64,000 bases of DNA, taken from assembly GCA_963706685.1 (NCBI GenBank), contig CAVPMY010000019.1, positions 62,001-126,000 of the forward strand. The letters run 5' to 3'. The notes beneath the pieces were generated by a model. It saw only the letters and a program-made list of their open reading frames with translations. It did not search any database and was not told the DNA's origin. Shown one piece after another: positions 10,198-17,994 of this stretch. This DNA comes from CADEEN01 sp963706685 (lineage in GTDB: Bacteria > Pseudomonadota > Gammaproteobacteria > Burkholderiales > Burkholderiaceae_C). Position 1 is the stretch's first letter, and every line of letters begins with the position of its first letter. The position numbers and the translations under genes were made by a program.

Positions 10198-11109
10198 ATG
10201 ACGGCCACGAATACCTTCGACCGTTTCCGCGACCCGAGCGAAAAAACGCTCGGCGTCCTGCTGCTCGCGCCGGCCTTCCTGCTGCTGGCGTTGATCGTCG
10301 TCTATCCGATCGGCAAGCTGATCTGGAACAGCTTCTACGATCTGCGCCTGTCCGGCGGCAGTGGCTTCAAGTTCGTCGGCTTCGAGAACTACGCGCTGGT
10401 CTTCAAGGACGCCGATTTCTGGAACGCGACCAAGAACACGGTGCTGATCACGCTCATCACCGTGCCCGGCGCGCTGGTCATCGGTCTCGGACTGGCGATG
10501 CTGGCCAACCTGCCGTTCAAGCGCAAGTGGCCGGTGCGCCTGGCGCTGCTGCTGCCCTGGGCATTGCCGCTGGCGTTTGCCGGCCTGATCTTCGCGTGGT
10601 TCTTCCACACCGAGTACGGCGTCGTCAACGACGTCGTGCGGCGCCTGACGGGCGGTGCGCCGGGATCCGAGCAGACGATGTGGCTGCTGCGGCCGAACTG
10701 GGCCTTCGCCGCGATCTGCCTGACGATCATCTGGAAGACCAGTTCGTTCATGGCGCTGATTCTGCTGGCGGGTTTGCAGATGATCCCGAAGTCGCTCTAC
10801 GAAGCGGCCGAGGTCGACGGCGCGAGCCGATGGCAGCAGTTCTGGCAGATCACGATCCCGATGCTGATGCCGTCGATCATCGTGGCGCTGATCTTTCGCA
10901 CCATCACCGCGCTGCAGACCTTCGACATTCCGTACACGATGACCAAGGGCGGCCCGGGCAACAGCACCGAGACGCTGGCGATGCTGATCCACAAGACGAC
11001 GATCGACTACCTCGACGTCGGCTATGGCTCGACGCTGGCGGTATGCATGTTCGTGCTGTCGATGATCGTGACCGCGTTCTATCTGAAACGCATCGGCAGG
11101 AACGCTTGA
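10198..11109 (+). CDS. Sugar ABC transporter permease 1 (MalF-like)
   Basis: A 303-residue inner-membrane permease with about six hydrophobic segments. Its EAA loop reads YEAAEVDGASRWQQFWQITIP, which contacts the ATPase. The ATG at 10198 is preferred because AAGGGG sits 8-13 bp upstream. A GTG at 10177 in the same frame lies against the hairpin and lacks a good ribosome-binding site. Its stop overlaps the start of the second permease (TGATG). With that permease it forms the CUT1 channel. Confidence 0.92.
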   Translation: MTATNTFDRFRDPSEKTLGVLLLAPAFLLLALIVVYPIGKLIWNSFYDLRLSGGSGFKFVGFENYALVFKDADFWNATKNTVLITLITVPGALVIGLGLAMLANLPFKRKWPVRLALLLPWALPLAFAGLIFAWFFHTEYGVVNDVVRRLTGGAPGSEQTMWLLRPNWAFAAICLTIIWKTSSFMALILLAGLQMIPKSLYEAAEVDGASRWQQFWQITIPMLMPSIIVALIFRTITALQTFDIPYTMTKGGPGNSTETLAMLIHKTTIDYLDVGYGSTLAVCMFVLSMIVTAFYLKRIGRNA

Positions 11110-11939
11110 TGAAAAGCATCTGGGACGCGAAGAGCCTGCGCCTGATCGCCGCCGGCCTGGTCGTGATCAACGGTTTCTTTCCCGCGGTATGGATCCTGCT
11201 CACGTCGCTGAAGTCGGAAACCGAGCTGGTCAGCAAGCCCATCACCTACTGGCCGCACACGCCGACGCTGGGCAACTACGTGCAGGCCTTTACCGACCAG
11301 CCGCTGCTCAGGTACCTGGGCAACAGCCTGGCGGTGGCGCTGTCGGCGACCGTGTTCTCGTTGCTCGTCTCGGCGTTGGCAGCCTATGCGATCGCGCGCC
11401 TGAACCTCAAGCGCCGCCAGCTGATCCTGACCTGCATCGTCGCCTCGAGCATGTTCCCGCTGGTGACGCTGCTGGTGCCGATCTTCGAGACCATGCGCAC
11501 CTTCGGCCTGCTCAACAGCTACACGGCGTTGGTGCTGCCCTACATCGTGCTCAACCTGCCGGTGTGCACGCTGGTGCTGGTGAGCTTCTTCCAGAGCATT
11601 CCGAAGGATCTGGAGAACGCCGCGATGATCGACGGCTGCACGCGCCTGGGCGCGCTGGTGCGGGTGGTGGTGCCGCTGGCCGCGCCCGGCGTGTTCACCG
11701 CCGGCATCCTGGCCTTCGTCAATTCTTGGGACGAATTCCTGCTGGCGCTGTCCCTGAACAGCAGCCCCGCCTTCCGCACATTGCCGGTCGGCATTACGCT
11801 CTACCAGGGCGAGTTCACGTTCCCGTGGCCGATCATTTCGGCCGCACTCATCGTCGCCATCGTGCCGATTGCCGTGCTGATCGCCGTGTTCCAGGAACGC
11901 GTCGTCGGCGGGCTGACGCAGGGTGGGTTGAAAGGCTGA
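11109..11939 (+). CDS. Sugar ABC transporter permease 2 (MalG-like)
   Basis: A 276-residue permease with about six transmembrane segments and the EAA motif ENAAMIDGCTRLGALVRVVVP. Its length and the SWDEFLLAL stretch near the C-terminus are typical of MalG-type subunits. It is coupled to permease 1 by a one-base stop/start overlap. The next gene follows after one base, so transport and catabolism are co-expressed. Confidence 0.92.
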   Translation: MKSIWDAKSLRLIAAGLVVINGFFPAVWILLTSLKSETELVSKPITYWPHTPTLGNYVQAFTDQPLLRYLGNSLAVALSATVFSLLVSALAAYAIARLNLKRRQLILTCIVASSMFPLVTLLVPIFETMRTFGLLNSYTALVLPYIVLNLPVCTLVLVSFFQSIPKDLENAAMIDGCTRLGALVRVVVPLAAPGVFTAGILAFVNSWDEFLLALSLNSSPAFRTLPVGITLYQGEFTFPWPIISAALIVAIVPIAVLIAVFQERVVGGLTQGGLKG

Positions 11940-11940
11940 C

Positions 11941-13056
11941 ATGGACAAGATTCGTTTCGGCATCATCGGCTGCGGCAGCATGGGCCGCGAGCACATCGAG
12001 AACCTGCGCGCGCTCGGCGGCAGCGACGTCACCGCGGTCGCCGACCCGACGGCGGCCAGCCGCGACGCGGCGGCGGCGCTGCTCGACGGCCAGGTGCAAC
12101 TCTTCGACGACCACCAGGACCTGCTCAAGAGCGGCCTGTGCGACGCCCTCGTCGTCGCCAGCCCGAACTTCACCCATATCCAGGTCATGCGCGATGCGCT
12201 CGCCACCGACTTGCACATCCTCTGCGAGAAGCCGCTGGCAACGACGATGGCCGATGGCGCCGAGATGATCGAGCGCGCCAAGGCCAAGAAGACGGGCATC
12301 GTCTGGGTGGCGCAGGAGTACCGCTACATGCCGCCAGTGGCCGAGATGATCCGCATCGCGCATGCCGGCGGCGTCGGCCGGCTGCACCAGGTGGCGATCC
12401 GCGAGCACCGCGAGCCGTTCTATCCGAAGGTCGGCGACTGGAACCGCTTTTCCGCCAACACCGGCGGCACGCTGGTCGAGAAATGCTGTCACTACTTCAA
12501 CCTGATGGACTTCATCCTCAAGGAAAGGCCGACGCGCGTCTTCGCGTCCGGTGGCCAGCGTGTCAACCACCTCGACGAAACGTACGACGGCAAGGTGCCC
12601 GACATCCTCGACAGCGCCTATGTCATCGTCGAGTACCCGAGCGGCGCCCGCGCCAGCCTCGACCTGTGCATGTTTGCCGAGAACTCGATCGACAACGAGC
12701 AGGTGACGATCGTCGGCGCCGACGGCAAGCTCGAATCGCTGCTGCCCTCGGGCGTGCTGCGCTACGGCCGGCGTGAAGACTGGGGCCGGCGCGAGGTCTG
12801 GGGCCAGCCCTCGGGCACCGCCAAGGGCGTGGCGGTGCGCCAGATCCGCGACACCAACATCAAATACCTCGGCCAGCATTTCGGCGCCAGCTACATCGAG
12901 CACCAGAAGTTCGCGCATGCGCTGCGCAACGGCCTGCCGCCGGAGATCGGCCTCGAAGAAGGCCTGCGCTCGGTGGCCACCGGCCTGGCGGCGCACAAGA
13001 GCATCGACGAAGGGCGGGTCGTCGCGCTGTCGGAAGTGTTGCCCGCGGGATGGTGA
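11941..13056 (+). CDS. Gfo/Idh/MocA-family NAD(P)-dependent oxidoreductase
   Basis: A 371-residue oxidoreductase. The N-terminal Rossmann fold has IIGCGSMGREH (GxGxxG-type), the active-site region has the family motif CEKPLA, and a C-terminal Gfo/Idh/MocA beta domain follows. Enzymes of this family oxidise or epimerise sugars, inositols and their lactones using NAD(P). In this operon it could be the sugar 1-dehydrogenase or could process a side substrate. The XylB-like SDR encoded downstream is the stronger candidate for the first oxidation. It starts one base after the permease stop. Confidence 0.85.
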   Translation: MDKIRFGIIGCGSMGREHIENLRALGGSDVTAVADPTAASRDAAAALLDGQVQLFDDHQDLLKSGLCDALVVASPNFTHIQVMRDALATDLHILCEKPLATTMADGAEMIERAKAKKTGIVWVAQEYRYMPPVAEMIRIAHAGGVGRLHQVAIREHREPFYPKVGDWNRFSANTGGTLVEKCCHYFNLMDFILKERPTRVFASGGQRVNHLDETYDGKVPDILDSAYVIVEYPSGARASLDLCMFAENSIDNEQVTIVGADGKLESLLPSGVLRYGRREDWGRREVWGQPSGTAKGVAVRQIRDTNIKYLGQHFGASYIEHQKFAHALRNGLPPEIGLEEGLRSVATGLAAHKSIDEGRVVALSEVLPAGW

Positions 13057-13102
13057 GATCCTGCCGCCGAGTCGTTAGGATGCTCGGGTTGTTTGCACTT
13101 GC

Positions 13103-13978
13103 ATGGGCCTTGGCATGACCGACAAGAATACTGCGCTCGAACTGCGCGCCGGAGCGCTGCGGCTGGCGCTGCGAGCCGACCTCGGCGGCGCGATTGCCGG
13201 GCTGTGGCACGACGGCACGCCGGTGTTGCGCAGTGTCGAGCCGGCCGCGCTCGCCGCGCCGCGCCAGTCGGCCTGCTTTCCACTCGTTCCGTACTCGAAC
13301 CGCCTGGGCTACAAACGCTTTCGCTGGCTCGGCCGCGAGCACACGACGGTGGCCAATTTTGGTGACGACTACCCGCACTCGTTGCATGGCAGCGCCTGGA
13401 CGCAGCCCTGGCGCGTCACGCACAGCGACGCCCACAGCGCCGAGCTGATGGTCACGCAACGCAGCGACGCGCACTGGCCCTTCACCTTCGACGTCACGCA
13501 GCGCTTCGAGCTGGCCGACAACGCGCTGACGGTCAGCCTGCAGTTCACCAACATCGACGCCCGCACGCAACCGGTGGGCCTGGGCTGGCATCCCTACTTT
13601 CCCAAGCGCAGCCGCAGCCGCGTGCACGCCGAGTGCAGCGGCCGCTGGGAGTCCGATGCCGCGACCCACCTGCCGACGCGCCGCGTGGCGCAAAACGGCA
13701 TCGATGGTGAAGTGCGACACCTCAACTTCGACAACTGCTTCGACGGCTGGCGCGGCGCTGCGCGCGTGCGCGACGAGGCCCTGTCGGTGTCGCTGAGCTC
13801 GTCGCTGCCCTACCTGGTGGTCTACACGCCGCCTGACAAGGACTACTTCTGCGTCGAGCCGGTCAGCCATGTCAGCAACGCCATCCACATGGCCGATCCG
13901 GCTGCGCATGGCCTGGTGGCGCTGGGCGCCGCAGAAACGATGGAGGCCTGGATGAAGATCGAGGTGGCAGCAGCATGA
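13103..13978 (+). CDS. Aldose 1-epimerase (GalM-like)
   Basis: A 291-residue mutarotase-like protein. PYSNRLGYKRF (substrate Arg), the catalytic-type His in GLGWHPYF and the C-terminal acidic CVEPVSH match the aldose epimerase superfamily. It interconverts alpha and beta anomers, so the dehydrogenase receives the correct anomer after import. An alternative ATG at 13115 (MTDKNTALEL) is equally plausible. The stop overlaps the start of the lactonase gene by 4 bp (ATGA). Confidence 0.86.
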   Translation: MGLGMTDKNTALELRAGALRLALRADLGGAIAGLWHDGTPVLRSVEPAALAAPRQSACFPLVPYSNRLGYKRFRWLGREHTTVANFGDDYPHSLHGSAWTQPWRVTHSDAHSAELMVTQRSDAHWPFTFDVTQRFELADNALTVSLQFTNIDARTQPVGLGWHPYFPKRSRSRVHAECSGRWESDAATHLPTRRVAQNGIDGEVRHLNFDNCFDGWRGAARVRDEALSVSLSSSLPYLVVYTPPDKDYFCVEPVSHVSNAIHMADPAAHGLVALGAAETMEAWMKIEVAAA

Positions 13979-14961
13979 GCGCGATCGCCATGTTGCCGGG
14001 CGTGCCGCCGAGCCTGCTCGGTGAGTCGCCCCTTTGGCATCCGACCGAGCAGGTGCTGTACTGGTGCGACATTCCCGGCCATGCGCTGAACCGATTCGAT
14101 CCGGCAACGGGCGAGCACACCTTGTGGCCGTTCGAGACCGACGTGGCCTGCTGCGCACCACTGATGGAAGGCGGCCTGCTGCTCGCCCTGCGCAGCGGCC
14201 TGGTGCGTTTCGACACCGCCACCGGCAGCACCGAACCGCTGCTCGACGAGCCGCCCTACGACCCGAACAAGGAGCGCTTCAACGACGGCAAGGCCGATGT
14301 GCAGGGGCGGCTGTGGGTCGGCACGATCTATGAACCGCGAGATGTGCCGAATGCGGCGCTGTACCGCTATGCCGACGGCAAGCTCGACAAGGTGGCCGAC
14401 CAGATCACAGTCAGCAATGGCCTGGCGTGGAGCGCCGACGCACGCACGATGTACTGGGCCGACACCCAGGCGCATACCGTGTACGCCTTCGACTTCGAGC
14501 GCGCCGGCGGCGCCATCACCCACCGGCGCGTGTTCGCGCAGTTCCCGGTCAAGAAAGCGACGGCCCGCCCCGAGCTTTCTGGCTCCCCCTTGGGGGGACG
14601 GGCGCCGCTAAGCGGCGACCTTGGGGGCTCAATCGACCCTGCGGATCAGGACTTGAGCACCTACGGCGGCCGCCCCGACGGCGCCGCGGTCGATGTCGAA
14701 GGCCACTATTGGGTCGCCATGTTCGAAGGCGCGCGTGTGCTGCGCTTTGCACCCGACGGCACGCTCGTGCAGGAGATCCGATTGCCGGTGCGCTGCCCGA
14801 CGATGCCATGTTTTGGCGGCGCCGACCTGAAGACGCTCTACATCACCACCGCACGCGAGAAACGCCCGGCCGATGAGCTGGCGCGCGAACCGCTGGCGGG
14901 ATGTGTGCTGCAGTTGCGTGTTGACGTGCCGGGGTTGCCGGCGAATTTCGCGCGGCTCTGA
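13975..14961 (+). CDS. SMP-30/gluconolactonase-family sugar lactonase with an inserted repeat
   Basis: A 328-residue six-bladed beta-propeller lactonase. Signatures are LLGESPLWHP with the metal-ligand Glu, the NDGKADVQGRLWVGT segment, SNGLAWSADARTMYWADT, and GGRPDGAAVDVEGHYW. It hydrolyses the aldonolactone made by the sugar dehydrogenase, giving the acid for the dehydratase. It is about 25-30 residues longer than usual because a palindromic repeat has been inserted in frame around residues 197-222, in a loop before the GGRPDG motif. Both flanks still align to the family, so the protein is probably functional. It overlaps the epimerase gene by 4 bp. Confidence 0.88.
   Translation: MSAIAMLPGVPPSLLGESPLWHPTEQVLYWCDIPGHALNRFDPATGEHTLWPFETDVACCAPLMEGGLLLALRSGLVRFDTATGSTEPLLDEPPYDPNKERFNDGKADVQGRLWVGTIYEPRDVPNAALYRYADGKLDKVADQITVSNGLAWSADARTMYWADTQAHTVYAFDFERAGGAITHRRVFAQFPVKKATARPELSGSPLGGRAPLSGDLGGSIDPADQDLSTYGGRPDGAAVDVEGHYWVAMFEGARVLRFAPDGTLVQEIRLPVRCPTMPCFGGADLKTLYITTAREKRPADELAREPLAGCVLQLRVDVPGLPANFARL
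14570..14633. repeat. GC-rich palindromic repeat inside the lactonase gene
   Basis: The segment holds two nested hairpins: CCCCC-TT-GGGGG (about 14585-14596) and CGCCGC-TAA-GCGGCG (about 14603-14617). The flank CCTTGGGGGCTC is also part of the element. On the minus strand it reads CCCCCAAGGTC, a hairpin, then CCCCCCAAGGGGG. That is the same architecture as the element at 23026-23080. It adds residues in frame without a stop. Confidence 0.7.
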
Positions 14962-14971
14962 GACCAGCTTG

Positions 14972-15754
14972 ATGAGCTACACCCGCTACGCCTCGCTGAA
15001 AGATCGCGTCGTCTTTATTTCCGGCGGCAGCTCGGGCATCGGCGCCGAACTCGTGCGCACGTTCGCGGCGCAGGGATCGAAGGTCGCGTTCTGCGGCACC
15101 AAGCCCGAGGGCGGCAAGCCGCTCATCGACGAAACGATCGCCGCGGGTCATCCAGCGCCGTGGTACGGCGCCTGCGACGTGCGCGACGTGGCCGCCTACC
15201 AGTCGCTGCTCGCCCGCGTGGCCAGCGAGGTCGGCCCGATCCGCGTGCTGGTCAACAACGCCGGTCGCGACGACCGGCACAAGATGGAAGAGGTGACCAG
15301 CGAGTTCTGGGACGACCGCATCGCGCTGAATCTGAAGCACTACTTCTTTGCCATCCAGGCGGTCGCGCCCGGCATGGAGAAGGCCGGCGGCGGCAGCGTC
15401 GTCAACATGGGCTCGGTGAGCTGGATGCGCGGCCGGCCGAACCTGGTCGGCTACACCACGGCCAAGGCCGGCATCCTGGGCCTGACGCGCACGCTGGCGC
15501 GCGAGCTCGGCGCGCGCAACATCCGCGTCAACGCGCTGGTGCCCGGCGCCATCGTCACCGATCGCCAGACGACGCTGCACCGCGACCCGGCGGCCGACAA
15601 GGAGTTCCTGGACGCCCAATGTTTGAAGATTCGCCTCGACCCCGGCCATGTTGCGCGGGCGACGCTGTTCCTCGCCGCCGATGACAGCGACGGCATGACC
15701 GGGCAGCATGTGCTGGTCGATGGCGGGATCGCGCAGCAGTCTGTGATCTCGTGA
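14972..15754 (+). CDS. SDR-family sugar 1-dehydrogenase (XylB-like)
   Basis: A 260-residue short-chain dehydrogenase. The cofactor motif is SGGSSGIG, with NNAG and the catalytic YxxxK in YTTAK. From memory the protein closely follows Caulobacter D-xylose dehydrogenase XylB in several blocks: NNAGRDDRHK, QAVAPGM, GSVSW, TAKAGI, DAQCLK. It should oxidise a free aldopentose (or similar sugar) to the lactone with NAD+, followed by the SMP-30 lactonase encoded just upstream. The ATG at 14972 lies 10 bp after the lactonase stop. The sugar is not proven; L-arabinose or another aldose is possible. Confidence 0.86.
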   Translation: MSYTRYASLKDRVVFISGGSSGIGAELVRTFAAQGSKVAFCGTKPEGGKPLIDETIAAGHPAPWYGACDVRDVAAYQSLLARVASEVGPIRVLVNNAGRDDRHKMEEVTSEFWDDRIALNLKHYFFAIQAVAPGMEKAGGGSVVNMGSVSWMRGRPNLVGYTTAKAGILGLTRTLARELGARNIRVNALVPGAIVTDRQTTLHRDPAADKEFLDAQCLKIRLDPGHVARATLFLAADDSDGMTGQHVLVDGGIAQQSVIS

Positions 15755-15758
15755 CGCG

Positions 15759-17348
15759 ATGACGCTCTCGCGTTCCCAGGCGCTGGCTGCGCTCGCGCAG
15801 CCGAAGACCTTCGATCTCGCCGTCATCGGCGGCGGCGCCACCGGCTGCGGCGTCGCGCTCGATGCCGCCGCACGCGGCTTTACCGTCGTGTTGCTCGAAG
15901 CCGAAGACTTTGCCAAGGGCACGAGTTCGCGCGCCACCAAGCTGGTGCATGGCGGCGTGCGCTACCTCGCGCAGGGCAACGTGTCGCTGGTCCGCGAGGC
16001 GCTGCACGAGCGTGCGACGCTGCTCGCCAACGCGCCGCACCTGGCGCAGCCGCTGGCCTTCGTGATGCCGACCTACAAGATCTGGGAAGCGCCGTTCTAT
16101 GGCGTTGGCCTGAAGATGTACGACGCGCTGGCCGGCTCGCGCGGCCTCGGCAGCACGGAGTTCCTGTCGGCCGCGCGCACCCGCGAACTGCTGCCGACGG
16201 TGCAGATGCGCGGCCTGTCGGGAGGCGTCAAGTACTGGGACGGGCAGTTCGACGATGCGCGGCTGGCGGTGGCGCTGGCGCGCACCGCGGCCGGCAAGGG
16301 CGCGATCGTGCTCAACCATTGCCCGGTGACGTCGCTCGTGCGCGAAGGGGGAAAGGTCACGGGGCTCGTGGCCCGCGACGCCATCGGTGGTGCCGATCTG
16401 CGCATCGCTGCCAAGTGCGTCGTCAATGCCACCGGTGTCTGGGTCGATGACATCCGCGACATGGACAGCGACGCCGGCGCAGCCCGCAAGCCCGGCATCG
16501 TCGCGCCGAGCCAGGGCGTGCACCTGGTGGTCGACCGGTCGTTCCTGCCCGGCACGCATGCGTTGCTGGTGCCCAAGACCGAAGACGGGCGCGTGCTGTT
16601 CGCGGTGCCGTGGCTGGGCAAGACCATCCTCGGCACGACCGACACGCCGCGCGACGATGTCGTTCGCGAGCCGGCGCCGTTCAAGGAAGAAGTCGCCTTC
16701 ATCCTGCGCGAGTCGGGGCGCTATTTGTCCAAGGCGCCGACGCGACCCGACGTGCGCTCGGTCTGGGTCGGCTTGCGGCCGTTGGTCAAACCGGGCGGCG
16801 ACGACGGTGACAACACCAAGCAGCTGTCGCGCGAGCACACGGTGCTGGTCGGCCGCTCGGGCCTGGTCACCGTCACCGGCGGCAAGTGGACGACCTACCG
16901 CGCGATGGCCGAAGACGTGCTCGACCGTTGCTTCGACCGCCAGTTGCTGCCGCGCCGTGCCGGTGGCGTCACGGTCAACCTGCCGCTGGTCGGCGCACTC
17001 GCCACCGCCAGCGTGTCGATGACCGCCTCACCCGGCGAGCATGGGTATGGCAGTGAAGTCGACCTGTTGCGGGGCTTGCCGGGCGCCGAGCGCTGGCTGT
17101 GGCGAGAAGGCGATGGCGGCCTGTCCGAAGCGATGGTGCGCTTTGCCGTGCGACACGAGATGGCGCAGAGCGTCGAAGACGTGCTCGCGCGGCGCTGCCG
17201 CCTGCTGTTCCTCGATGCCGTCGAAGCGCAGCGTCAGGCCGCGGCGGTGGCGACGATCCTCGCCGAAGAGCTCGGCGCCGGCTTCGACGCGGCGGCGTCG
17301 CAAGCGGCCTTCGAGACCTTGGCCGCGCAGTACCAGCGCTTGCCCTGA
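15759..17348 (+). CDS. glpD: Aerobic glycerol-3-phosphate dehydrogenase
   Basis: A 529-residue FAD-dependent GlpD. The N-terminal dinucleotide fold LAVIGGGATGCG is followed by ATKLVHGGVRYL, and the downstream FAD/active-site block reads GTTDTPRDD and TVTGGKWTTYR. The C-terminal GlpD domain is complete. It oxidises glycerol-3-phosphate to dihydroxyacetone phosphate at the membrane and feeds electrons to quinone. It starts 4 bp after the sugar dehydrogenase stop and closes the operon. No glpF, glpK or glpR is visible, so its presence here is unexplained. The stop codon lies inside the terminator palindrome. Confidence 0.92.
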   Translation: MTLSRSQALAALAQPKTFDLAVIGGGATGCGVALDAAARGFTVVLLEAEDFAKGTSSRATKLVHGGVRYLAQGNVSLVREALHERATLLANAPHLAQPLAFVMPTYKIWEAPFYGVGLKMYDALAGSRGLGSTEFLSAARTRELLPTVQMRGLSGGVKYWDGQFDDARLAVALARTAAGKGAIVLNHCPVTSLVREGGKVTGLVARDAIGGADLRIAAKCVVNATGVWVDDIRDMDSDAGAARKPGIVAPSQGVHLVVDRSFLPGTHALLVPKTEDGRVLFAVPWLGKTILGTTDTPRDDVVREPAPFKEEVAFILRESGRYLSKAPTRPDVRSVWVGLRPLVKPGGDDGDNTKQLSREHTVLVGRSGLVTVTGGKWTTYRAMAEDVLDRCFDRQLLPRRAGGVTVNLPLVGALATASVSMTASPGEHGYGSEVDLLRGLPGAERWLWREGDGGLSEAMVRFAVRHEMAQSVEDVLARRCRLLFLDAVEAQRQAAAVATILAEELGAGFDAAASQAAFETLAAQYQRLP

Positions 17349-17386
17349 ACGCCTCCGCCCCCTTGACGGCGGAAGGAGGCGTTCAG
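17345..17386. terminator. Bidirectional terminator containing both stop codons
   Basis: CTGAACGCCTCC and its exact complement GGAGGCGTTCAG form a 12-bp stem, with an inner CCGCC/GGCGG pairing. The glpD stop (17346-17348) is in one arm and the stop of the convergent thioredoxin-like gene (17383-17385) is in the other. There is no T-tract, but the symmetry suits termination from both sides. Confidence 0.75.
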
Positions 17387-17994
17387 CCGTCCGAGTACTT
17401 CACCGAGCAGCCATACGGCCGCGTCACCGGCTGCTGCACCGGCTTGCCGGCGAGCACGTCGCCCAGCGCGGCATTGACGTAATTCTTCGCCGTCTTCACG
17501 TCGGCCGGATTGCTGCTCGGCTTGTCGTCGATGCCGCCGGCATAAGCCAGTGTGCCCTTGGCGTCGATGACGTACATGTGCGGCGTCGTGCGCGCACCGT
17601 AGGCCCTGCCGACCGTGCCGTCGCCGTCCATCAGCGTGGCCGTGGCGCTGGCTTTCTGGCCGCCCATCCACGCCGCCATGGCGGCCGGCGGCTTGTAGTC
17701 GCCGTGGCTCGGCGCCGTGGAATTGACGGCCAGCCAGACCACGCCCTGGTCGGTCGCGCCCTTCTGCGTGGCCTGCATGTTGGCGCTGTCGTAGTGCTTG
17801 CGAACGTACGGGCAGCCCGGGTTGACCCATTCGAGGACGACGGTCTTGCCCTTGAAGTCGGCCAGCGACACCGCCTTGCCGCTGGTGTCGGTGAGCGAGA
17901 ACGCGGGCGCGGGTTGACCGACGACGGCGCTGGCCGCGAACGCCGGCGCGGCGGCGAACATCAGGGTGGTCAGGGTGGAGAGCAGGAACTTCAT
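17383..17994 (-). CDS. Periplasmic thioredoxin-like (redoxin) protein with a single active-site cysteine
   Basis: A 203-residue secreted protein. It has a signal peptide (ending APAFAAS near residue 21), then an AhpC/TSA-like redoxin fold starting VGQPAPAFSLTD. The active site is GCPYVRKHY: one cysteine where thioredoxins have CxxC. A second Cys lies near the C-terminus (PYGCSVKY). The start is set by AAGGAG about 8 bp upstream, and the ATG overlaps the dsbD stop (ATGA). Coupling to dsbD suggests it receives electrons from DsbD and acts in envelope thiol redox. The peroxidase or reductase activity itself is not known. Confidence 0.83.
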   Translation of the reverse strand: MKFLLSTLTTLMFAAAPAFAASAVVGQPAPAFSLTDTSGKAVSLADFKGKTVVLEWVNPGCPYVRKHYDSANMQATQKGATDQGVVWLAVNSTAPSHGDYKPPAAMAAWMGGQKASATATLMDGDGTVGRAYGARTTPHMYVIDAKGTLAYAGGIDDKPSSNPADVKTAKNYVNAALGDVLAGKPVQQPVTRPYGCSVKYSDG

